From: Acinetobacter rongchengensis
Lineage (GTDB): Bacteria; Pseudomonadota; Gammaproteobacteria; Pseudomonadales; Moraxellaceae
Direction: 5' to 3'
NCBI RefSeq assembly: GCF_003611475.1
Contig: NZ_RAXT01000009.1
Span: 1-64,000 of the forward strand
DNA length: 64,000 bases
The notes beneath the pieces are model-generated. The model was not told the DNA's origin, did no database searches, and saw nothing but the letters and a program-made list of their open reading frames with translations. Both the position numbers and the translations under genes were made by a program. Below, one piece after another: positions 27,591-35,133 of the stretch; positions within the stretch are counted from its first letter, which is position 1, and each line of letters begins with the position of its first letter.

Positions 27591-28154
27591 TTAATTGGCT
27601 TTTTTTAACATAATCGCAAGCATTAAATGTAATGCGTTTTCAGGACTATATTGCACTTCATATGGTTTTTTGCCATTTGGAGTATAAATTGCATAAACAA
27701 TCGGAATATTCAGCTTATTTTTTTGAATTAATTTTGAATTTTCGGGACTCATTTGTTGAGCAATTTCTGTTAATTTTGATGTATTAATCTCTTGTTTGAT
27801 CGTAGCTTTGCAAATGTATTGCGCATCTTCGAAACGGTCATGAATGATATCGAGAACTGCTTGTGATTCTTGGGTATTTTCAGATTTTAATTTTTCAATA
27901 TTTAGTTGTTTAATCTGTTTTAGCTCGATACCCACTATAGATTGGGAATCTCCCTGAACAGGTGTAGAACTTTGTGTTAAGCGTGCTCTTAACTGATCAA
28001 TTTTGGAAAGCGGATTGATATTGATCTGATTGGCATAAAGTTTTTTAACCGAATCAGTCACTTGTTCATCATTACAAGGGCTATTATTGAATAAACTACA
28101 GCCTTGCAAGGCGAAAGCTAGGCTTAAAAAAGTCACAACTCTTTGGATTTTCAT
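27591..28154 (-). CDS. Uncharacterised lipoprotein at the end of the lipid operon
   Basis: This 187-residue protein starts with a lipoprotein signal whose modified cysteine is residue 19 (ALQGC). I do not recognise the rest, which looks soluble and mixed alpha/beta, with a C-terminal strand-rich block (IPIVYAIYTPNGKKPYEVQYS). It begins 25 bases after the stop of the CdsA-like gene on the same strand, with no terminator between, so it is likely the last gene of the ynb-like operon. An envelope role linked to the lipid product is possible but inferred only from position. Confidence 0.7.
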   Translation of the reverse strand: MKIQRVVTFLSLAFALQGCSLFNNSPCNDEQVTDSVKKLYANQININPLSKIDQLRARLTQSSTPVQGDSQSIVGIELKQIKQLNIEKLKSENTQESQAVLDIIHDRFEDAQYICKATIKQEINTSKLTEIAQQMSPENSKLIQKNKLNIPIVYAIYTPNGKKPYEVQYSPENALHLMLAIMLKKAN

Positions 28155-28179
28155 TTATTTTTTCCTATCTATGAGTCGA

Positions 28180-29124
28180 TTAACTCCACCAATATCTTAG
28201 GATATGAAAGAAAATGGGTGCAGAAAAACAAATAGAATCAATACGATCTAACATTCCACCATGCCCATGAATCAGTTGCCCCCAATCCTTAACTCCACGA
28301 TCACGTTTAATTGCAGACATTACCAGACCGCCAAAGAATCCAAAGATACAAACCACCAATCCAATACCAGCCGCTTGGACATAACTAAAAGGCGTTAACC
28401 ATGCCATTGCAGTACCCAAAGCCGTTGCTAAGAGAATACCACCGAGTAGACCTTCTACAGTTTTTGAGGGGGATAAAATAGGAGCAACTTTATGTTTTCC
28501 AAATAATTTTCCACAAACATACTGTAACACATCGGAGACTTGAACCACCATGATTAACCAGATGGCTAGCCAAATCGGTTCACCTTTAAATTCAGGTAAC
28601 TTCAAATTCAACAAAGCTGGAACATGTGAGATACAGAATACACTGACCATGAGCCCCCATTGAATTTTTGAACTGCGTTCTAGAAAATGAGTTGTATCTT
28701 CTTGTTTTAAACTAGCAATTGGAATCAATAAAAAAACATACAGTGGAATAAAAATTGAATAAAGACCGTACCAGTCGGTATAAATTAAATAATATTGATA
28801 GGGAATAACAAAATAGAATGCGATAAGTAATGGAAAATAATCGCCACGTCGAGTTGGTAGTAAGCTAATAAACTCGCGTAGGGCAAACAGAGAAATAATC
28901 CCAAATAACACAATAAATGCTGTTTTTCCCAGTAAAATCGCAGCAGCAATCACGATAAGCATGACCCACCATGCATTGATTCGTGCATTTAAATTATCGA
29001 TAACCGAGGATGGTTGAGCGCCTGCTTTTTGTTTAAGAATAAAACCAACAGTAGATGCAAAAACTAAAATTCCTGCAAAAATAGTAAATAAGAGATAGGT
29101 TTTATCAAGATTATTTAACATCAT
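28180..29124 (-). CDS. ynbB: CDP-diacylglycerol synthase-like protein (YnbB/CdsA family)
   Basis: CdsA-family enzymes make CDP-diacylglycerol from phosphatidate and CTP in the inner membrane. The 314-residue protein has about eight hydrophobic segments and the C-terminal family signature SAIKRDRGVKDWGQLIHGHGG followed by DRIDS. In this operon it is most simply the counterpart of E. coli YnbB, a second CdsA-type enzyme, rather than the housekeeping CdsA, which usually lies between uppS and dxr. Its start overlaps the plsC stop by four bases. Whether it acts on ordinary phosphatidate or a special lipid is unknown. Confidence 0.88.
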   Translation of the reverse strand: MMLNNLDKTYLLFTIFAGILVFASTVGFILKQKAGAQPSSVIDNLNARINAWWVMLIVIAAAILLGKTAFIVLFGIISLFALREFISLLPTRRGDYFPLLIAFYFVIPYQYYLIYTDWYGLYSIFIPLYVFLLIPIASLKQEDTTHFLERSSKIQWGLMVSVFCISHVPALLNLKLPEFKGEPIWLAIWLIMVVQVSDVLQYVCGKLFGKHKVAPILSPSKTVEGLLGGILLATALGTAMAWLTPFSYVQAAGIGLVVCIFGFFGGLVMSAIKRDRGVKDWGQLIHGHGGMLDRIDSICFSAPIFFHILRYWWS

Positions 29125-29867
29125 TGATTTTCAACCTCTTTTAATTCTAATAATTGTTTTTGCGCATAATCAATAAAGCTTGTTTTATCCATTTCCAAAT
29201 GTTGCTCTAAAGGGCATCCAAAACATACTGTCGAAAGTAATGGCAGTGGAATAAATGCACCTTTGGGCATGACACGTCTTAAATTTGAAATCCAAACAGG
29301 AACAATTTCAATTTCAGGGAATTGTTTGTGTAAATTATACAGTCCACTTTTGAATGGTAATAAATCTATATCATCATTCAGATTACGCGTACCTTCAGGG
29401 AAAAAGATAATAGAATAACCCTGCTCAAGCGCATCTTTCACAGGTTGCAAAGGGTCAGTATTATCTTGTTGATTGCGCCGAATCGTTACGCCATTAAACG
29501 TATCTTGAATGAGGAATTGTCGAAATCCATCTTTAAGCCAATAATCGGAAGCGGCCACAGGCTTGGTTTTTCGACGCATGATTTTAGGCAAAGATGACCA
29601 CAGCAAAATAAAATCGATATGACTATTATGGTTTGCATAATAAATTCGCTGTTTTGGCACAGGTTGACAACCGATCCATAAACTACGTGTGCCAGTGAGT
29701 AAACGTGCGCCACGACGTGTAAAAAAAGCAATTAATCGTGCAAGTGAACTCGATGCAAAATTGTGTTGCGGTTGAGCTAATGTGCTGTTTTTGTCATGTT
29801 GCATCGGTGTTTTATTCATTCTATAAACCAATTTTAGCAATAATTTCAAGAGGCTTTGTGGCTTCAA
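29121..29867 (-). CDS. 1-acyl-glycerol-phosphate acyltransferase-like protein (PlsC family)
   Basis: The 248-residue protein has the acyltransferase motif I NHNSHID (an HX4D box) and motif III FFPEGTRN, with the intervening motif II in GVTIRRNQQD. Such enzymes add the second acyl chain to lysophosphatidate or related acceptors. The N-terminus is basic and weakly hydrophobic, compatible with membrane association. Its gene is coupled to the CdsA-like gene by a four-base overlap, so its product probably feeds that enzyme. The E. coli ynb operon has no such gene. Confidence 0.88.
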   Translation of the reverse strand: MKPQSLLKLLLKLVYRMNKTPMQHDKNSTLAQPQHNFASSSLARLIAFFTRRGARLLTGTRSLWIGCQPVPKQRIYYANHNSHIDFILLWSSLPKIMRRKTKPVAASDYWLKDGFRQFLIQDTFNGVTIRRNQQDNTDPLQPVKDALEQGYSIIFFPEGTRNLNDDIDLLPFKSGLYNLHKQFPEIEIVPVWISNLRRVMPKGAFIPLPLLSTVCFGCPLEQHLEMDKTSFIDYAQKQLLELKEVENQ

Positions 29868-29876
29868 GAAAAAGGT

Positions 29877-30311
29877 TTATTGTGTCAATAACTTATAAAT
29901 TAAGGTAATTAAAACAAAATATTGTATGAACAGTAAAGTAATTTGCAGTTTAAATAAACCAAAACAGCCTTTAAAGCGTAAAGACCAATCACGACCAGCT
30001 TTCGATTCAGGCATGAGTTTGAATTGCATTAATGATTGATCGAACTGTTGCGTTAAATTTTCGATTGATACAGTATCAGATTGTCGTGCAATAATTTCAA
30101 TCAGCTCGCTATCAAATTTCAGCCTGAGTGACAAGTAATGGTGAATCATCATAAGGCTGAAGCTTAGAATAATAAATATCCAAAATTCAAGAGATTGCCA
30201 GCCTTTAAGTAATATCGCCATAATCGATAATATAAAAGCGACATAGCCTGAAATGAGCAAACCATGGGTCGCAGACAAAAGCTTTGCCACCACATAAAAG
30301 TTCATTTTCAT
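29877..30311 (-). CDS. Uncharacterised membrane protein in the lipid operon
   Basis: I do not recognise this 144-residue protein. Hydrophobic segments lie at about residues 14-36, 42-58 and 120-142, with a charged middle region (DSELIEIIARQSDTVSIENL). Its start overlaps the stop of the PAP2-phosphatase fusion gene by four bases and it ends nine bases before the PlsC-like gene, so it is tightly embedded in the operon. It may be a partner or scaffold of the lipid enzymes; that is inference from position. Confidence 0.7.
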   Translation of the reverse strand: MKMNFYVVAKLLSATHGLLISGYVAFILSIMAILLKGWQSLEFWIFIILSFSLMMIHHYLSLRLKFDSELIEIIARQSDTVSIENLTQQFDQSLMQFKLMPESKAGRDWSLRFKGCFGLFKLQITLLFIQYFVLITLIYKLLTQ

Positions 30312-31666
30312 GGGGCTAATCCTTTCAATTTTAATTGATAAGTATTTAAGTTTTTGATTTGTACTTCGTTAAGCTTAACCCACGGTCGAGCGGATTGAAC
30401 CATTTGAATGGCATCATTCACATGTGCTGCATGCTGTTTTTGTAACAGCCAAGCGCATAAAATAGCGCTACTTCTTGAATAACCTAAGGCACAGAAAATT
30501 AATATATTTTGTTGCGAGTGCTGTGCTGAAGTTGTATCAATCAACTGGTTGAAAGATTCAACAGCTTGTTGAAGTTGATCTGCTTGTAAGGGGATTAAGT
30601 CTAAACTGGTGTATTGAAAATATGAACTTTTAGCATACACGGGTAACTCTGCAACACAATCAAATACGGCTTGATATTTTTCAGTTGTAGATCGTGTTGG
30701 GATACGACCTAAAAAAATGGTTGTATTTTCGAATTTAAAAATTTGGGAATCTTCAGGATGTTTTTTTGTCCATATTCGACTATTCAACCATGCAAATATT
30801 AGGTAGGGCGCAAATAACATTTTTGCTGCGATGCTCAGATTACCATCTGCTTGTTTTTGGAAAAAATGTGGTCGAACCAAAGCATAACTTAATGCTACGC
30901 CAAATAAGCTGATCGCTGGATAAAGTAACCATAATCCCCAAGGTTTGAGCCCATATGCCAAGATAAGACAAAGCACTGTACCGCAAAGGTAGTAACTGCC
31001 TAATTTTAAATGCTTTGGCGTTAAAATTTGCAAACCATCTTTTTTAAAGGGTGATTTTGCAGTGATTGGAAATAGCCATAGACAGAATGCACCTGCCAAT
31101 AGACCTGTTGGAATATCGATAAAATGGTGTTGCCATGTCGTGAGTACAGAGATTCCTATTAAGAGTGACCAAAAATCGACAAGATATTTCCATCGACCTG
31201 GGCTATGTCTATGGAAGAAGTCCCAAAGAATGACCAATAAAACGATATGTAGAGAAGGAGCCTGATTAAAAGGTTTATCAAAACCCATCAATACATCAAA
31301 CCATAGACCAAAAAACCCGTCTAATGGAGGTCGTTCAAAACTAAATTTAAGTGGGAATAGTAGAAAGCAACTAATCGAAATCAGTTGCGCTGTAAATAAC
31401 CTAAGCGCATGCTGTTTCAGCTCGAATTTATTCCAACATAACAATAAAGACAATCCATAAAAAAGATCAATTGACCAATAAGGCACAATGCTCCATGCCC
31501 AAAGCGGAATGTGTTTTTCCCAGTCATAGACAATACTAGGCACATTCAGCAGCTGCGATGCATAGTTATTTGCAAATCCATAAGTGAGAAAGAAAAAGGG
31601 TGCAAGGAAAATTAAACAAAGGATTCCCCATTTCCAAGTGCCTGTTTCTTTATTCAGTATTTGCAT
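30308..31666 (-). CDS. ynbD: PAP2 lipid phosphatase fused to dual-specificity phosphatase (YnbD-like)
   Basis: The N-terminal two thirds is a polytopic membrane region with PAP2-like motifs, including FNQAPSLHIVLLVILWDFFH and a later TTWQHHFIDIPTG. This matches the SxxH and RxxxxxHxxxD-like signatures of lipid phosphatases. The last 150 residues form a dual-specificity phosphatase domain with the loop CALGYSRSS, a CX5R site. This two-domain arrangement is that of E. coli YnbD. I chose the ATG at 31666 (452 residues), preceded by GGATG; the frame extends 45 bases further upstream. It probably dephosphorylates a lipid intermediate such as a phosphatidylglycerophosphate-type species. Confidence 0.85.
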   Translation of the reverse strand: MQILNKETGTWKWGILCLIFLAPFFFLTYGFANNYASQLLNVPSIVYDWEKHIPLWAWSIVPYWSIDLFYGLSLLLCWNKFELKQHALRLFTAQLISISCFLLFPLKFSFERPPLDGFFGLWFDVLMGFDKPFNQAPSLHIVLLVILWDFFHRHSPGRWKYLVDFWSLLIGISVLTTWQHHFIDIPTGLLAGAFCLWLFPITAKSPFKKDGLQILTPKHLKLGSYYLCGTVLCLILAYGLKPWGLWLLYPAISLFGVALSYALVRPHFFQKQADGNLSIAAKMLFAPYLIFAWLNSRIWTKKHPEDSQIFKFENTTIFLGRIPTRSTTEKYQAVFDCVAELPVYAKSSYFQYTSLDLIPLQADQLQQAVESFNQLIDTTSAQHSQQNILIFCALGYSRSSAILCAWLLQKQHAAHVNDAIQMVQSARPWVKLNEVQIKNLNTYQLKLKGLAP

Positions 31667-31742
31667 AAAACATCCATAGATTATTATTGTAAAGTTATAA
31701 ATAGACGACATGATTCAAAGAAGGATCATGTCGTCAATGCTT

Positions 31743-33491
31743 TTAAAGCTTTTGAGCGACGGAAACTGTAAAAATTCCAAACTCATCAATACATTGATCT
31801 ACTTTTTTAAAGCCTGCCGCTTCAACGAGTGCGTCCATTTCTGCCTGAGAACGTAGACGCATGACCCATGCATCACCTTCACGATGTGAGGTTAATGCAC
31901 GTGCAATAAATTCTTGCTGAGGGTGCCAAATTTGGCCTGTATAGATCAAATATCCATCTTTGAGAATGGCTTTACTTAAACCTTCCAGTGATTGACGAAG
32001 TAGATCATTATCACTAAACAATTCATATAAACCAGAAACCACAGCCAAAGATTGTTTGGGTTTGACGGATGCAAGAGATTGAGTATCAAAGGCATCTGCT
32101 TGAACAAATTCAGCGATATCAGTTAAACCACGTTCAGCAATCATTTGTTGCCCAGCTTGGACATTAATATCACTATAATCACGCAGTAAAATCGAGTCCG
32201 GACGCTTTGATAGTTGTGTAACAGCATCAAGAATATAACGACCATGTCCCGAAGCAATATCCATGATTCTAAGTGGTTTACGTTTTTTGATGAGAATGTC
32301 AGCGTATTTCTGTACGAGATGTTCAATATTCTGTTTACGAATACGGATGCCACGCCAACCAATCGCATTGAGATATTGTCGATCTATAATTTTTCCAATT
32401 GGATTGCTACTTTCAGTTTGGTTGCGATAGACAAAATCTAGTGTGCTACCTGAGTCATAGCCAGTATCTTCGCCAATTTTTAAGCCTTTAGATAAATGAC
32501 TGCCTATTTTCAAATTCTTTTTAGTCATTTCCCAAAATACATTCTTGATGGATTTTGCTGGCAATGGAGCACTTAAATCTTCTGCAATCGCACAACTTGA
32601 ACCAATTTTATCGGCATTTAAAAGATCAGGTGCTTGATATTCAACAGCAAAACATTGCTGAATAAAGCGACGAATTTTCTCAGTCGCAATATGACGGTCT
32701 TTTTCGCCCAAAGTATCGTGAAAGAAGCCATCGAGTATATGAAATTCTTTTTTAGGATGCGGTAGTTTTTGATAAAACTGTTTTTGTGGTTTTTGGAAGA
32801 CCACGAAATCTGAGCCTGAACATAAAACCTGTGTTGGAACAAAGATATTTTGTGCATCTGCGACAATACGTTTCGAAGCATCGTATAGTCCCAACAACAT
32901 TCTGACCGAAATCGCTTTGGCAATTTTCGGGTCGGTATCATAACTCTGTGCACGCTGTTGATCATGCGTGAGCATATTGGCTTTAACATAGCTTTGTATA
33001 AAGAAATTACCACGTAGTTTAGCCATCACTCTTAAGCTTGGTTCAGCAAAAGGCACATACAATTTAATATCAAAAGCAGGAGAGGCTAGGCAAAGTGCAC
33101 GAATTTTAGGTGCATAATCATGCACCCAAGTTGCAGCTAAAACAGCACCAACACTTTGCGCAACGACAGCGATATTTTCCGATGAAATTGCATATTGTTG
33201 TTCAATATGTTGTACGAACGATTGAATGTCTTTAACACATGCAGAAAAACTGGGTGCATCACCACGCTCACCAGGTGAATCTCCATGACCACGTGCATCC
33301 CAAGCGAAGAAATCAAAATCAGGTAAATTGAGCTCGTTGACTAAATGTGCCATACGCCCAGAATGTTCATGTCCACGATGAAATAGAATGATGGCTTTTT
33401 TTGTTTCCGATGGTGTATCAGTTGCCCAATGTTGATAAAACAATGCAGTTCCATCATGACTGGTAAAGGTTTGTTGAGTATTGTTATACAT
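31743..33491 (-). CDS. ynbC: Alpha/beta hydrolase fused to SAM methyltransferase (YnbC-like)
   Basis: Residues 1-280 form an alpha/beta hydrolase similar to monoacylglycerol lipases, with IILFHRGHEHSGR, DARGHGDSPG and the nucleophile elbow VAQSVGA. Residues 330-580 form a class I methyltransferase domain with the SAM motif RIMDIASGHGRYILD. The 582-residue length and domain order match E. coli YnbC. The substrate is unknown; the fusion implies that a deacylation or ester-cleavage step is paired with methylation of the same lipid or head group. It lies 23 bases after the CDP-alcohol transferase gene. Confidence 0.87.
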   Translation of the reverse strand: MYNNTQQTFTSHDGTALFYQHWATDTPSETKKAIILFHRGHEHSGRMAHLVNELNLPDFDFFAWDARGHGDSPGERGDAPSFSACVKDIQSFVQHIEQQYAISSENIAVVAQSVGAVLAATWVHDYAPKIRALCLASPAFDIKLYVPFAEPSLRVMAKLRGNFFIQSYVKANMLTHDQQRAQSYDTDPKIAKAISVRMLLGLYDASKRIVADAQNIFVPTQVLCSGSDFVVFQKPQKQFYQKLPHPKKEFHILDGFFHDTLGEKDRHIATEKIRRFIQQCFAVEYQAPDLLNADKIGSSCAIAEDLSAPLPAKSIKNVFWEMTKKNLKIGSHLSKGLKIGEDTGYDSGSTLDFVYRNQTESSNPIGKIIDRQYLNAIGWRGIRIRKQNIEHLVQKYADILIKKRKPLRIMDIASGHGRYILDAVTQLSKRPDSILLRDYSDINVQAGQQMIAERGLTDIAEFVQADAFDTQSLASVKPKQSLAVVSGLYELFSDNDLLRQSLEGLSKAILKDGYLIYTGQIWHPQQEFIARALTSHREGDAWVMRLRSQAEMDALVEAAGFKKVDQCIDEFGIFTVSVAQKL

Positions 33492-33514
33492 CTGTTTTAC
33501 CCTGAATAATAAAA

Positions 33515-34150
33515 TTACGACACTGTCTTTAAACTATTTTTAATTCGGTTATAAATGGTGAGCGCAAGGAGCAGGCCAATTAGAATCAGTATGCCATTAC
33601 ACATCCAACTGAGAAGTTGCAAATTTGTACTGATTAGGGGAAATATCACAATAATAACAGCAATTAAACCAAACCAAAAAGCACGATCACTTTTCCCCAT
33701 CGGGCCATCATAACGACGTTCTTGACCAATAAGTGGCGCCATAACACCTGTATATTCGCTTAGAAGGGCAAGAAAAACGATGAGTAACAACAGTTTTGCA
33801 TTTATAAAGCCAAAAGCCATAAAACAAAGATAGAGTGCTGTATCGGAAATAATGTCACACAATTCATTATAAAAAGCGCCCAAATTAGACTGTTGTTTAA
33901 ACTCACGTGCCAACATGCCATCAATGGCATTGAATGCCATACGAATCAGCATCCACAAGGGGAATAATAACAACAGCCAAGAAATAGAATGCGTTAAATA
34001 ATGTTGATATAGAAAATAGCCTAAGCAAATTGAAATCAGCATTGCTAATATCGTGACTTGATTCGCTGTGATTCCCAATTTGAATAATCTTTGCACAAAG
34101 GGACGCAATAAGTTCTGAAATGCTGGTTTTAATTGATAAATAGAAGGCAT
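33515..34150 (-). CDS. ynbA: CDP-alcohol phosphatidyltransferase (YnbA-like)
   Basis: The 211-residue membrane protein carries the CDP-alcohol transferase motif as AIDGMLAREF followed by NLGAFYNELCDIISD. Two of the four canonical metal-binding aspartates are Asn (three residues before the DG, and in GAFYN), a variant I also recall in E. coli YnbA. The opening SIYQLKPAFQNLLRP also resembles YnbA. These enzymes exchange the CMP of CDP-diacylglycerol for an alcohol; the alcohol is unknown here. I chose the ATG at 34150 over a longer frame to 34231. It is the first gene of the operon. Confidence 0.86.
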   Translation of the reverse strand: MPSIYQLKPAFQNLLRPFVQRLFKLGITANQVTILAMLISICLGYFLYQHYLTHSISWLLLLFPLWMLIRMAFNAIDGMLAREFKQQSNLGAFYNELCDIISDTALYLCFMAFGFINAKLLLLIVFLALLSEYTGVMAPLIGQERRYDGPMGKSDRAFWFGLIAVIIVIFPLISTNLQLLSWMCNGILILIGLLLALTIYNRIKNSLKTVS

Positions 34151-34294
34151 CGTTTTAATAAATATTCGTAATTGTTGAGATTTTAAGCAGATTACTGATG
34201 ATTTATCAAGTGCTATAAATAGCCTAAGCAAATTTAAATTTTATTTTAAAACGCTTATACTGATCTCTCTAAATACTTTATATCCTAGATTCAA

Positions 34295-34761
34295 ATGACA
34301 CCTGCTTGCAAAGTTTTGAAATCAAATAAAATCGAATTTTCAATACATGAATATCAACATGACACCAATGCCAAAAGCTTTGGTTTGAAGCAGCAGAGAA
34401 GCTTGGATTACAAGTAAATGAAGTATTTAAAACACTGTTGGTAACGGATGATAAAAATTATTTTGTTACTGTTTTACCTGTAAATCATCAACTTAACTTA
34501 AAAAAAGCCGCCAATGCTTTTGGGTGTAAAAAATTGCATATGGCAGAACCAAAAGATGCAGAACGTTTAACAGGTTATTTGGTTGGTGGTATTAGTCCAC
34601 TCGGACAGAAGAAGCGCTTAAAAACGGCGATTTCTAATCAAGCGTTAGAACTGACAAAAATGTATATCAGTGGTGGAAAAAGAGGGCTCGATGTCGGGCT
34701 ACATCCAAATGATTTGGCGAAGGTGTTAGGCGCAGTTTTTGCTGATATTGTCGATGATTAA
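34295..34761 (+). pseudogene. ybaK: Frameshifted Cys-tRNA(Pro) deacylase YbaK
   Basis: YbaK/EbsC proteins hydrolyse Cys-tRNA(Pro). An ATG at 34295 opens MTPACKVLKSNKIEF and runs to KSFGL, and the other frame continues [20 protein letters not shown] to the normal end at 34761. A single base is missing near 34386 (TTGAAG where TTGGAAG would keep the frame), so the upstream frame ends at a TAA about 30 bases later. Restored, the protein would have 155 residues, the family length, with conserved [13 protein letters not shown] and [11 protein letters not shown]. It is either a recent inactivating mutation or a sequence error. Confidence 0.8.
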
Positions 34762-34977
34762 TTGCATGAGCTTTTCTGGTTAAAAATATATAAGTTATTC
34801 ATTTATAAAGTTTAATACCCAGAACTTATTTCAAATTAATATTTGCTTAATTAAATGAAAAGTTAAATTGAGTAGGTTTGGCATCATTTTGCATATCAAT
34901 AAAAATAAAATTTTTTAATTCAATGTCTTAAATGTACTTTAAAAACCTTTTTTTAGATTACTATTGAATTATTAAAT

Positions 34978-34996
34978 GATAATAATTATTATTATC
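34978..34996 (+). promoter_or_regulatory. Fur box upstream of siderophore operon
   Basis: GATAATAATTATTATTATC matches 16 of 19 positions of the classical Fur consensus GATAATGATAATCATTATC. It lies 137 bases before the first siderophore gene and overlaps the likely -35 region, so iron-loaded Fur should repress the operon. The rest of the 372-base gap (34762-35133) is AT-rich with nothing else obvious. Confidence 0.82.
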
Positions 34997-35017
34997 AATA
35001 TTCTTAGATTTTATAAT
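34989..35017 (+). promoter_or_regulatory. Probable sigma-70 promoter of the siderophore operon
   Basis: A perfect -10 element TATAAT lies at 35012-35017. A weak -35 (TTATTA, 34989-34994) sits 17 bases upstream inside the Fur box, the expected arrangement for Fur repression. The leader to the first gene would be about 110 bases. Confidence 0.55.
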
Positions 35018-35133
35018 CTTCGATCAAGAAACATAAATAAATTTAAAGCGACTGCCCAAGGGTTTGAATTTAATCAATTTATAACTTTGATGGAACAGGC
35101 TTATTTTACTCTTTTGTGAAGAGGACTCGTAAG

